This document shows positions 1 through 5,310 of a stretch of DNA of 6,953 nucleotides, one piece after another. The stretch spans positions 1-6,953 of the forward strand of contig RFJM01000502.1 of NCBI GenBank assembly GCA_003694905.1. The letters are read 5' to 3'. Below the pieces are notes generated by a model. It was given only the letters and a program-made list of their open reading frames with translations, did not search any database and was not told where the DNA came from. The number at the start of each line of letters is the position of its first letter. Position 1 is the stretch's first letter. The stretch is from Caldilineae bacterium. Its GTDB lineage: Bacteria > Chloroflexota > Anaerolineae > J102. The translations under genes were made by a program, and so were the position numbers.

Positions 1-113
1 CGGAGCAGGACGCGGTCTGGGCGCTCTACGAAGCCACCGTGCGCTACGTGGCCGCCCACCCCGAAGCGGTGACGCCGCTCAACCTGCCGGGGGTGCTGGT
101 GCTGGAACGGTAG
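1..113 (+). CDS. C-terminal end of a truncated gene, possibly a methyltransferase
   Basis: An open frame from position 3 enters from the left edge and ends at TAG 111-113, giving 36 residues that finish in ...NLPGVLVLER. The composition is that of normal coding sequence (Glu, Asp, Tyr and Val mixed, wobble positions G/C), so this is very likely a real gene end. A final strand of the type LPxxLVLxR, preceded by a helix ending in HPEAV, resembles the end of some class I AdoMet-dependent methyltransferases, but 36 residues are too few to be sure. It converges with the leftward operon that ends at 274. No T-rich intrinsic terminator follows it, only stem-loops without a T tract. Confidence 0.55.
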   Translation, partial: EQDAVWALYEATVRYVAAHPEAVTPLNLPGVLVLER

Positions 114-174
114 GTAGCACTCGCATGCCGGACACCTGCACCGGCAGGGTATTGGGTCCAGCGTACCTTTGGAA

Positions 175-197
175 TACAGCGACTGGTTGTCGCTGTA
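175..197. repeat. Perfect 9-bp inverted repeat with a 5-base loop
   Basis: TACAGCGAC at 175-183 pairs fully with GTCGCTGTA at 189-197 around the loop TGGTT. There is no T tract on either side, so it is not a classical intrinsic terminator. It could act as an RNA 3'-end stabilising hairpin for the rightward gene ending at 113, or as a protein-binding dyad. Confidence 0.6.
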
Positions 198-221
198 GGG
201 CAACTGCGAGCAGTGGCCTGC

Positions 222-258
222 AAAAAGAGCGGAGCGCATTCTCGCGCCCCGCTCCTTT
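222..258 (-). terminator. Rho-independent terminator of the leftward operon
   Basis: On the minus strand, GAGCGG, one mismatch and GCGC pair with their complements around a 6-base loop (arms 244-254 and 227-237). The arm at 227 is followed directly by the T run CTTTTTG (226-222). That gives a 10-bp GC-rich stem plus a five-T tail beginning about 20 bases after the TGA at 274-276, the expected place for the end of the nine-gene transcript. Read on the plus strand the tail is only CTTTGG, so it should work poorly in that direction. Confidence 0.75.
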
Positions 259-273
259 GGTACCAGTTGGTGG

Positions 274-1029
274 TCAGGCGATATCGTCGGTGGATGGTGT
301 CTCTTCCGGCCAAGTCAATTGCCAGCCTGAGGGGTCTCCCATGCGGGTCGCAATGACCGTGCCCAGGCCCCACAGCCCGGCCAGGAAGAGGGTCAGCACG
401 CCCAGCAAGGGAATGCTCCCCAGGGTGAAGAAGGCCAACACGCCCAGCGCCAGGTCGAGCAGGATATGGCGGTCGGGGATGCGCGTCAGCGTACCGACCC
501 ACTGCCCCAGGCGGATGGCCGCGGCCACCAGTCCCACCCCCCAGGCCAGGGCGAACAGGATGAGCAACAGCGGCAGGAAGGGCAGGCCAATCAGTGAAAA
601 GGCAGCCAGCACCGCCAGGGCGACGAAGAGCACCCCGCTCAGGAAGCCGATGCCCAGCAGGCCGGTTGACCGTTCGCGTGCCTGTAACGCGGCCAGCAAC
701 GCTTGCATCCGCCGCGGCATCAGCGCGACCACCAGTGCGCCGATGATGAAGAAGAAGACCTCCGAAGCCAGCACCCGCCCCAGCACCCACCAGGGGGAAG
801 CCTGGCTGAAGATGGGCCGGTCGGCGTCGGGGAAACGATGACCTTCCTGCCAGGGAAAAGCACCATGATGCCTTTCCCATGGGACGCGTGGCTCCCAGGG
901 GGTGCCGAAAGCGGGATGTCCCAGGGGGAAAGGCGCGGCGCGCTGCACCAGGAAGATGGCCGCCGAAGCGACCAGCAGGCTGAGCAGGGCCAGCCCAATC
1001 AACGTAAACCATGCACGGCGTGAAAGCAT
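274..1029 (-). CDS. Polytopic membrane protein, last gene of the sigma-factor operon
   Basis: A 251-residue integral membrane protein of unrecognised family. One helix spans about residues 8-28. A loop of some 55 residues follows (about 30-85), rich in Pro, Trp and His (HPAF, ERHHG, EGHRF). Helix 2 is at 86-104, a basic cytoplasmic-looking stretch at 105-122, and then come three or four helices packed between 126 and 226. The last hydrophobic block (residues 190-226, with a SIPLLG turn) resembles the C-terminus of bactofilin-associated and other small polytopic proteins, but this is a weak likeness. ATG 1029 is chosen because it lies one base after the TGA of the putative anti-sigma gene and has AGAAAGGAAAAG upstream; the same frame is open further upstream but overlaps that gene. 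Tight coupling suggests a sensor partner or the target of the sigma/anti-sigma pair. The tail is acidic (EETPSTDD). Confidence 0.85.
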   Translation of the reverse strand: MLSRRAWFTLIGLALLSLLVASAAIFLVQRAAPFPLGHPAFGTPWEPRVPWERHHGAFPWQEGHRFPDADRPIFSQASPWWVLGRVLASEVFFFIIGALVVALMPRRMQALLAALQARERSTGLLGIGFLSGVLFVALAVLAAFSLIGLPFLPLLLILFALAWGVGLVAAAIRLGQWVGTLTRIPDRHILLDLALGVLAFFTLGSIPLLGVLTLFLAGLWGLGTVIATRMGDPSGWQLTWPEETPSTDDIA

Positions 1030-1030
1030 G

Positions 1031-1486
1031 TCACACTTTTCCTTTCTGTAGTTGCAGTTGCGTGGACGTCTCCGCCCACGAAGAAAGCAGGCAGGACGCC
1101 TGAAGGAAGGCTGCCAGGGCCAGCAAAGCCAGCGCCAGCGGCAGCGCAGTGGCGGCCAGGGACGAGAAACCGCTCCACCAGGCGGACAGGTCGGCCAGCG
1201 CGGTTTGCGGCGCACTCCACAGGCGACCGAGCCAGGCCAGCACCGCCGCGCCGGGGCCGCTGCCCGTCGCCGTTCCCCCGATCTCCAGGCCGAACAACAC
1301 CAGCAAGGCCAGGCCGGCCAGTCCCAATCCGGCGGCAAGGCGCTGACTGCGCGCCCCGGCCCAGAAGAAGAACGGCTTTTCAGCCTGCCGCCGGGCGCGC
1401 ACGGCCTGCAAGAGCCGTTCGGCCAGGTTTTCCGGCGGCTGCGGAGACGGCAATTGTTGCAAAAGGCGATCCATCGGGTCTGTCAT
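1031..1486 (-). CDS. Putative membrane anti-sigma factor
   Basis: A 151-residue protein with a short soluble N-terminus (1-48, starting MTDPMDRLLQQLP and containing the amphipathic LAERLLQAVRARR), a first helix at about 50-67, a Gly/Ala/Trp-rich linker, a second helix at about 110-128, and a short polar tail. Its start overlaps the ECF sigma stop codon (ATGA, 1486-1483), and GAGGAG at 1500-1495 gives it a good ribosome binding site. An N-terminal cytoplasmic helix region plus membrane anchor, directly behind an ECF gene, is the standard arrangement of an anti-sigma factor holding its sigma at the membrane. It has no HxxxCxxC zinc motif and only one cysteine (C132), so it would not be a thiol sensor of the ZAS type. 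Assignment rests on position and topology, not on a recognised domain. Confidence 0.72.
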   Translation of the reverse strand: MTDPMDRLLQQLPSPQPPENLAERLLQAVRARRQAEKPFFFWAGARSQRLAAGLGLAGLALLVLFGLEIGGTATGSGPGAAVLAWLGRLWSAPQTALADLSAWWSGFSSLAATALPLALALLALAAFLQASCLLSSWAETSTQLQLQKGKV

Positions 1487-2088
1487 TTCAGTTTCTCCTC
1501 GATCGCAGCGCGGAGATGGGCTTTGGCCCGGCGCAAATGCGTGCGCACGGTGTTGAGCGGCAAATCCAGCGCAGCGGCAATGTCCTCATAACGCATCTCC
1601 GCATCGTACCGCAGGGCGATGACTGCCCGATACGGCGGCGGCAGTTCTTCCACTGCTGCGGCCAGCGCAGCCAGGGTTTCCTGTCTCAGCAGCCACGCTT
1701 CCGGCAAGTCGGCGGCCTTGTCGTCCACTTCGGGGATTTCGTCCAGGGCGGCGTCGCTCAGGCGACGGGAGCGCCGCCAGCGGTCGCGGGCCAGGTTGGC
1801 GGCAATGGTCACCAGGTAGGGGAACAGCGGGCGGTCGTCCTGATAGCGCGGCAGCGCCTGCCAGAAGCGGAAGAACGTCTCTTGCAAAATGGCTTCGGTT
1901 TCCATCTCATCGGCGGTCATGCGGCGCACCACGCGATAGAGCGCCGGGGTGTGATGGCGAAGCAGCGCCTCAAAGGCTGCTTCGTCGCCGGCGCGAGCGG
2001 CGGCGACCAGGGTCTGTTCGTTTTCCAGGGTTGCTTCCCGGTTCGCTCGCTGCGTCGAAGGCAAGGGCAAGGCTCCCAATCTGGTCAT
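1483..2088 (-). CDS. ECF-family RNA polymerase sigma factor
   Basis: A 201-residue sigma-70 family protein with only regions 2 and 4. Region 2 covers about residues 25-107, including the core-binding and -10 recognition helices (ILQETFFRFWQALPRY at 67-82, then TIAANLARDRWRR at 94-106). An acidic linker (112-131) follows. Region 4 is at about 143-195, with ELPPPYRAVIALRY and the helix-turn-helix EDIAAALDLPLNTVRTHLRR at 168-187. It ends right after region 4, so there is no SnoaL-type C-terminal extension. ATG 2088 overlaps the upstream stop as ATGA and has no clear Shine-Dalgarno, which fits translational coupling; the first 20 residues are poorly conserved in appearance, so a later start cannot be excluded. 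It would direct polymerase to stress-type promoters and is probably held by the next gene's product. Confidence 0.95.
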   Translation of the reverse strand: MTRLGALPLPSTQRANREATLENEQTLVAAARAGDEAAFEALLRHHTPALYRVVRRMTADEMETEAILQETFFRFWQALPRYQDDRPLFPYLVTIAANLARDRWRRSRRLSDAALDEIPEVDDKAADLPEAWLLRQETLAALAAAVEELPPPYRAVIALRYDAEMRYEDIAAALDLPLNTVRTHLRRAKAHLRAAIEEKLK

Positions 2089-2606
2089 TGCAGCATGGGC
2101 GGCGCGTAGCGCGCCTCGTCCTGACGCAGGCCCAGGCGGCCAAAACTCAACCGGTAGAGCAGATAGTCCCAGGTATTACCCAGCAGGTTGCCCATGCGAA
2201 TCAGGCGCAGGGCGGTCAGAATGGCCTGGGCGGTTTCCGCGCCATAGACATCAAAGAGCCGTCGGGTGGCCTCCGGGTCGGGTTGGGCGTTCTGCTCGGC
2301 CCAGTGACGGGCGTAGAGCAGGGCCGGCGCCTCGTGCGCCGGGGCGTCTTCCGGGATGGCTCCGCCGAGATAGACCTGTAATTCCTCCGGCGTCAACCCG
2401 GCCTTGAGCGCCTCCTGGCTGTGGAAGGCGCGGCAGTAAGGGCAGCCGTTGACCTCGGTCACGACCAGCATCAGCCGCTCGCGAAAGGCCGCCGGGACCA
2501 GGCCGCCCCGCATCGCGCGACGGATGTCGCCGCGATGGGTCATCAGGTAACGAAACTCGTCCCAGAAGGTTTGCCGGGTGTAGGTGCGTCGCCGAAAGCG
2601 TTTCAT
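2085..2606 (-). CDS. AhpD-like carboxymuconolactone decarboxylase family protein with CxxC
   Basis: A 173-residue all-helical protein of the AhpD/CMD family. The signature is EVNGCPYCRAFHSQEALKAG (residues 51-70): C55 and C58 form the redox CxxC, with the family's upstream acidic residue E51 and downstream H62. Family members with this motif act as thiol-disulfide proteins in peroxide defence or as related hydroperoxide-reducing enzymes; muconolactone decarboxylases lack the CxxC. The N-terminus is basic (MKRFRRR). ATG 2606 is chosen because it forms an ATGA overlap with the upstream methyltransferase stop and has AAGGAAG at 2620-2614; the longer frame to 2762 would run through the methyltransferase and reads like shadow sequence. 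Its stop overlaps the sigma-factor start. The context suggests a redox role under sigma control. Confidence 0.92.
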   Translation of the reverse strand: MKRFRRRTYTRQTFWDEFRYLMTHRGDIRRAMRGGLVPAAFRERLMLVVTEVNGCPYCRAFHSQEALKAGLTPEELQVYLGGAIPEDAPAHEAPALLYARHWAEQNAQPDPEATRRLFDVYGAETAQAILTALRLIRMGNLLGNTWDYLLYRLSFGRLGLRQDEARYAPPMLQ

Positions 2607-3157
2607 GTGTCCACTTCCTTCGTCAGGCGATAGAGCACCATCTGGCTCAATGGCAGGGTTTCGATGCGGGCAAAGCCCAACCCCTCGGCGGCAGCGGTTA
2701 CCTGTTCCGGGCGCAGGCGGTGGGCCAGTGGGGGCCCCATCGGTTCGTCGCGGTAAGGCCACTCCAGCGCTGCCACCCGCTGACGGGCGCAGCGCGCCAG
2801 TTTCGCCAGCGTGCCGGGCAGATCGTCCGTCTCGTGCAGGGCGTGGCCGAGAAAGACCAGGTCGAAGGACGCGTCGGGGAAGGGAAGGTCTTCCATCGCC
2901 GCCTGTTGGAAATCCACGCCGGGGACGAGCCGCCGGGCGGCGGCCAGCATCTCCTCGGAGATGTCCACGCCGACCACTTTCAGCCCGTGACGGGCGAAGG
3001 CCTCGGCGAACACTCCGCTGCCGGTGCCCACATCCAGCACACGGCGCACCGGCAGGCCCTCCAGCGCCAGCGTCACCACCCGATCCACTTCCAGCCGGGC
3101 CAGGCGTTCCGGATTGCGCAGAAAATCGGGGGAACCGTGAAATCGTTTTTCGTTCAT
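2603..3157 (-). CDS. Class I SAM-dependent methyltransferase (Methyltransf_11 type)
   Basis: A 184-residue Rossmann-fold methyltransferase. Motif I is VLDVGTGSGVFAEAFA (40-55). The acidic residue that binds the AdoMet ribose is D65, in VVGVDISEEML. Motif II/III is QAAMEDLPFPDASFDLVFLGHALHE, with the helix after it, in the usual UbiE/YafE-like order. The N-terminus (HGSPDFLRNPERLARL) resembles that of small methyltransferases of unknown substrate. It has a strong GGAGG (3170-3166) eight bases before the ATG. It lies 42 bases after the preceding gene, the widest gap in the operon, and overlaps the AhpD gene by ATGA. The substrate cannot be read from the sequence. Confidence 0.93.
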   Translation of the reverse strand: MNEKRFHGSPDFLRNPERLARLEVDRVVTLALEGLPVRRVLDVGTGSGVFAEAFARHGLKVVGVDISEEMLAAARRLVPGVDFQQAAMEDLPFPDASFDLVFLGHALHETDDLPGTLAKLARCARQRVAALEWPYRDEPMGPPLAHRLRPEQVTAAAEGLGFARIETLPLSQMVLYRLTKEVDT

Positions 3158-3199
3158 TTCTGTTGCCTCCAGGTTGTGCAGGAAATTGGGGGCGATGGC

Positions 3200-3793
3200 T
3201 TATGCTGGCAAAGCGGGGCCTTGCCGCTCCATCAAATAGACCCTGCCACCCAGGGGACCGTTACCTGCATCCTCCAGGGTTTGGATGGTAAACTGCCGGG
3301 CAAAGTGTGCTTCGATCTCGCCAGGGCGCAAGCCGGGGGGACCGAAACGTTGGCGCTTGTCGCCGCCCCGTTCGCGTTCGACGCACCACAGCAGGTAATA
3401 GGCGCCTGGAGACAGGAGACGCTGCAATGTCTCCACATACGCGGGCCGCAGTCCGCCGGGCAAACTATGAAAGCAGCCCACATCCACGGCAAGATCGAAT
3501 GGCCCCAGATGCTCGGGCAGGCGGCTGATGTCATCAGCCAGGAATTCGACTTGTACCCCCCCCTCGTGCGCTTTACGTCGAGCCTTGGCTATCGCTCTGG
3601 GGGCCAGGTCGACGCCGGTGACTTGAAAGCCCCGTTGCGCCAGAAAGATGGCGTTGGTTCCCGTGCCGCAGCCGATATCGATGGCCCGGCCGGGCTTGAG
3701 GACGCCCTGTTCCACCAGATGCACTAATGCTTCCAGAGGAGCGCCCCGGTCCCAGGGTGGGCGAATGAGATAGGCCAGATTCCAGAAGTTCAT
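3200..3793 (-). CDS. TPMT/TehB-like class I SAM-dependent methyltransferase
   Basis: A 197-residue methyltransferase. The N-terminal segment NFWNLAYLIRPPWDRGAPL (2-20), the glycine loop AIDIGCGTGTNAIFLAQRG (37-55), and D62 in VTGVDLAPRAI are typical of the thiopurine/tellurite-resistance-type small methyltransferases, which often act on thiols, metalloids or other small toxic compounds. VDVGCFHSLP (103-112) occupies the motif post-I/IV position and carries a cysteine and histidine. Its Shine-Dalgarno (TGAGGA) includes the TGA of the preceding DUF2231 gene, ten bases before the ATG, so the two are translationally linked. It is clearly a different subfamily from the next methyltransferase. A detoxification role is a family-based guess. 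Confidence 0.93.
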   Translation of the reverse strand: MNFWNLAYLIRPPWDRGAPLEALVHLVEQGVLKPGRAIDIGCGTGTNAIFLAQRGFQVTGVDLAPRAIAKARRKAHEGGVQVEFLADDISRLPEHLGPFDLAVDVGCFHSLPGGLRPAYVETLQRLLSPGAYYLLWCVERERGGDKRQRFGPPGLRPGEIEAHFARQFTIQTLEDAGNGPLGGRVYLMERQGPALPA

Positions 3794-3803
3794 GCGTTTT
3801 TCC

Positions 3804-4262
3804 TCAGGGCAAAAGTGGATTCACGCCGCGCACGTTGACCGCGTACTGGTACACCAGTTGGCCGCCCGTGCCGCCGACCAGCACAATCCACACCAGGCCG
3901 AGCACGGCGAAGACCAGGTACCAGGACTGTTGCCCGATGTCCTTCCCACGGCGGCGGCTGACGAAGCGCCCGATCGCGATCCCGAGCATGACCAGCGTCC
4001 CCAGCAGAGCGGAGAACTGATGGGGCTCGATGATCGCCGCCAGGTCGGTGTTTTCGTAGGGAAAGTGTGCCGCCAGGCCGGTCACCACGGCAGCCAGCGC
4101 GGCGAGTGTGCCCAACGCAAAGAGCAGCCACTCCATCTCCCGCAGGCGCGGCCAGATACGACCGGCCAGCGCCAGCACGAAACTCAGCGTGAACAGCGCA
4201 ATGGGGAAGTGCACCACCATCGGGTGCAGATCCTGGGTCAGGGTTGAGAGAAATCCGAACAC
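3804..4262 (-). CDS. DUF2231 family membrane protein
   Basis: A 152-residue protein with four hydrophobic helices (about 20-34, 45-64, 82-100, 114-132). It shows the DUF2231 marks: HPMVVHFPIAL near the N-terminus (H13 and H18), a second histidine pair (H66, and H81 in EPHQF), and the C-terminal GGQLVYQYAVNV (133-144). The family's biochemical role is not established; the conserved histidines suggest heme or metal binding. The GTG at 4262 is preferred over the TTG at 4265 because the Shine-Dalgarno AAGGAGG at 4275-4269 sits six bases from GTG but only three from TTG; the first ATG in frame would cut into the HPMVVH motif. It follows the repeat protein by 22 bases. Confidence 0.9.
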   Translation of the reverse strand: MFGFLSTLTQDLHPMVVHFPIALFTLSFVLALAGRIWPRLREMEWLLFALGTLAALAAVVTGLAAHFPYENTDLAAIIEPHQFSALLGTLVMLGIAIGRFVSRRRGKDIGQQSWYLVFAVLGLVWIVLVGGTGGQLVYQYAVNVRGVNPLLP

Positions 4263-4268
4263 CAAACT

Positions 4269-4275
4269 CCTCCTT
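4269..4275 (-). promoter_or_regulatory. Ribosome binding site that decides the DUF2231 start
   Basis: AAGGAGG on the minus strand, six bases upstream of GTG 4262-4260 and only three upstream of TTG 4265-4263. No ATG is available at the right place, so this site argues for a GTG initiator. Confidence 0.7.
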
Positions 4276-4284
4276 GTTCTGGAA

Positions 4285-4683
4285 TTATGTAGCGTGCTTG
4301 TTGCCCAGGCCTTTGGTGTGCCTGAGCAGCCATTCCAATCCTACCACCAGTGCCACGATAACGGCCATTTGGAACAGGGTGCCGCCCAGGCGGAGCAGCC
4401 CGAAGAGACTGAACCCGCCGCCACGGTCGAAACGGTCGAATTCATAATCGCCGCGCCGTTCACCACGGAAGTCCCTGGTCGGGCGCTGACTCCCGAAAAG
4501 GCCCTCGGGCGGGCGCCTTCCCTCGAAAAGGCCTTCCGGCGGACGCCGACCTTCGAAGGCCGGGAACCCATCCTTCGGGAGCAAGGCAGCCCGGACGCCG
4601 GCGTTCTGCCCCAGCAGGTACAGGCCATACCCAAAGGCCAGCAACAAGGCCAGCACGAAGAGGTAGTGCAGGACGGCTTTCAT
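4285..4683 (-). CDS. Two-helix membrane protein with tandem FEGRRPPEGL repeat
   Basis: A 132-residue protein of unrecognised family. A first membrane helix at about 5-24 is followed by a charged, Pro/Gly/Arg-rich central region (35-90) and a second helix at about 103-120, ending in a basic tail. The central region holds two identical ten-residue units, FEGRRPPEGL at 43-52 and 53-62, then a degenerate third (FGSQRPT), and then Arg/Asp/Phe-rich sequence (DYEFDRFDRGGG). ATG 4683 overlaps the stop of the DUF4405 gene as ATGA and has GGAGGGGAACG upstream. The long same-frame extension to 5088 is antisense-like Pro/Arg/Ala shadow. Its position between two multi-helix, histidine-bearing proteins suggests an accessory or assembly subunit of that membrane module. 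No catalytic motif is visible. Confidence 0.82.
   Translation of the reverse strand: MKAVLHYLFVLALLLAFGYGLYLLGQNAGVRAALLPKDGFPAFEGRRPPEGLFEGRRPPEGLFGSQRPTRDFRGERRGDYEFDRFDRGGGFSLFGLLRLGGTLFQMAVIVALVVGLEWLLRHTKGLGNKHAT
4498..4557 (-). repeat. Two 30-bp tandem repeats within the two-helix protein gene
   Basis: Two adjacent 30-base units (4557-4528 and 4527-4498 on the minus strand) encode exactly the same ten residues, FEGRRPPEGL. They differ at six bases, all synonymous (for example GAA/GAG, CGG/AGG, CCG/CCC). A decayed third copy follows at 4497-4477 (FGSQRPT). Confidence 0.9.
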
Positions 4684-5189
4684 CGTTCCCCTCCGACTTG
4701 CTGCAGAGGCTGCATGACAGGCTGCGCTCCCCGCCGGGTCTGTTTCCGGCGGAACAGGCTCTTGAAAGTCGCTACCACCCACTTCCAGTTCAGCGCTACG
4801 TGCACGGCCACGATGATCAGCGTCAGGTCGGCGGAAGTGGAATGCAGGAAGCGCCAGAAGAAGTCTTCTTCCACGTGCAGGCCGAGAAACGGCAGCACGT
4901 GGCGGGAAATGGCAAAGCCGCTGACGAAGGCCGCGCCCATGCTCACCAGGAGCAGGATGTCGAGCACGTATTGCAGGCGCGATTTGTGCCAGAATTTGTG
5001 GAAGAATCGCAGGGTCACCTGCACGATCCAGTCCCACTGGATCAGCAGGTGCAGGGCCATCACCGCCACCAGCGCCACGCTGAACCACTCGTGCAGCGAA
5101 AGGCCGGTGAAGGCCGGCTGCATCAGCAGCAGGAATCCAACGAAGAAGGTCAGGTCAATCAGGAATTTCCATCGGGCAGACAAACGCAT
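4680..5189 (-). CDS. DUF4405 family cytochrome-b-like membrane protein, first gene of the operon
   Basis: A 169-residue protein with four hydrophobic helices (about 8-28, 36-52, 75-95, 119-135) and the DUF4405 pattern. GLSLHEWFSVALVAVMALHL places H33 and H47 fourteen residues apart. The second half repeats this as H116 (FLHSTSADLT) and H130 (VAVHVALNWKWV), again fourteen apart, with H97 between. Fourteen-residue spacing within or between helices is what a b-type heme-binding bundle would show, so an electron-transfer role is plausible, though the family is formally uncharacterised. ATG 5189 is chosen for its GGAGG seven bases upstream (CTGGAGGAAACCA) and because MRLSARWKFLID starts the domain; the upstream ATG at 5255 would lie inside the divergent promoter region. 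The C-terminus is basic and probably cytoplasmic. Confidence 0.9.
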   Translation of the reverse strand: MRLSARWKFLIDLTFFVGFLLLMQPAFTGLSLHEWFSVALVAVMALHLLIQWDWIVQVTLRFFHKFWHKSRLQYVLDILLLVSMGAAFVSGFAISRHVLPFLGLHVEEDFFWRFLHSTSADLTLIIVAVHVALNWKWVVATFKSLFRRKQTRRGAQPVMQPLQQVGGER

Positions 5190-5310
5190 TGGTTTCCTCC
5201 AGAGAATTGGATTTACACCAGAAGCACGCACATGCGCCGAAAAAGTTTCACACATTTACTGTATACTTTGTGTGGAATCGTTCTGCTTTTCTTCGCCCGA
5301 GGAGGCTGCG
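5190..5310. promoter_or_regulatory. Divergent control region between the operon and the epimerase gene
   Basis: This 121-base gap between divergent starts is locally AT-rich at 5241-5270, unlike the surroundings. On the plus strand, TATACT at 5262-5267 is a good -10 box about 44 bases before ATG 5311, but no convincing -35 lies at 16-18 bases. On the minus strand I see only weak -10-like sequences (TATACA 5265-5260; TGGTGTAAAT 5220-5211). Strong Shine-Dalgarno sequences flank both sides: GAGGAGG at 5299-5305 for the plus gene and GGAGG at 5197-5201 for the minus gene. The leftward promoter may be used by an alternative sigma factor, which would explain the lack of a standard -35. Confidence 0.5.
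5249..5274. promoter_or_regulatory. CACACA-N14-TGTGTG dyad, candidate operator
   Basis: CACACA at 5249-5254 and its inverse TGTGTG at 5269-5274 flank the -10-like TATACT at 5262-5267. Arms spaced a helical turn and a half apart over a promoter suit a dimeric regulator. The arms are short and of simple sequence, so this is tentative. Confidence 0.35.

Larger units (their letters stand above)
114..273. other. Intergenic region between convergent genes, rich in stem-loops
   Basis: This 160-base gap lies between the stop of the rightward gene and the stop of the leftward operon. It holds four inverted repeats visible by eye: TGCCGG/CCGGCA (126-131 and 141-146), a perfect 9-bp stem with a 5-base loop (175-183 and 189-197), the short ACTG/CAGT pair (203-206 and 211-214), and the terminator hairpin at 227-254. 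I see no convincing gene. The short open frame starting at 125 on the plus strand reads antisense into the 251-residue membrane protein and has no family features. Confidence 0.6.

Noticed and set aside
1030..1338. Extension of the 251-residue membrane protein to an earlier start, giving 354 residues
   Set aside because: The extension overlaps the putative anti-sigma gene in another frame, is Arg/Trp/Pro/Cys-rich, and the ATG at 1029 has a ribosome binding site and a one-base gap to the upstream stop.
1483..2088. ECF41-type sigma factor
   Set aside because: The protein ends directly after region 4 and has no SnoaL-like extension, although the AhpD/CMD neighbour fits that group.
2607..2762. 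Longer start for the AhpD-like gene
   Set aside because: The extra 52 residues are Pro/Gly/Arg shadow of the methyltransferase gene; ATG 2606 forms the ATGA overlap seen repeatedly in this operon.
2720..3727. Plus-strand open frame of 335 codons
   Set aside because: It is antisense to both methyltransferase genes, whose AdoMet motifs are clear on the minus strand; it has Gln/His-rich shadow composition and no family features.
4498..4557. CRISPR-like or mobile-element repeat
   Set aside because: There are just two adjacent 30-base units without spacers, in frame inside a gene, encoding a peptide repeat.
5190..5255. Upstream ATG for the DUF4405 gene adding 22 residues
   Set aside because: The strong GGAGG is placed for ATG 5189, and the extension would run through the divergent promoter region.
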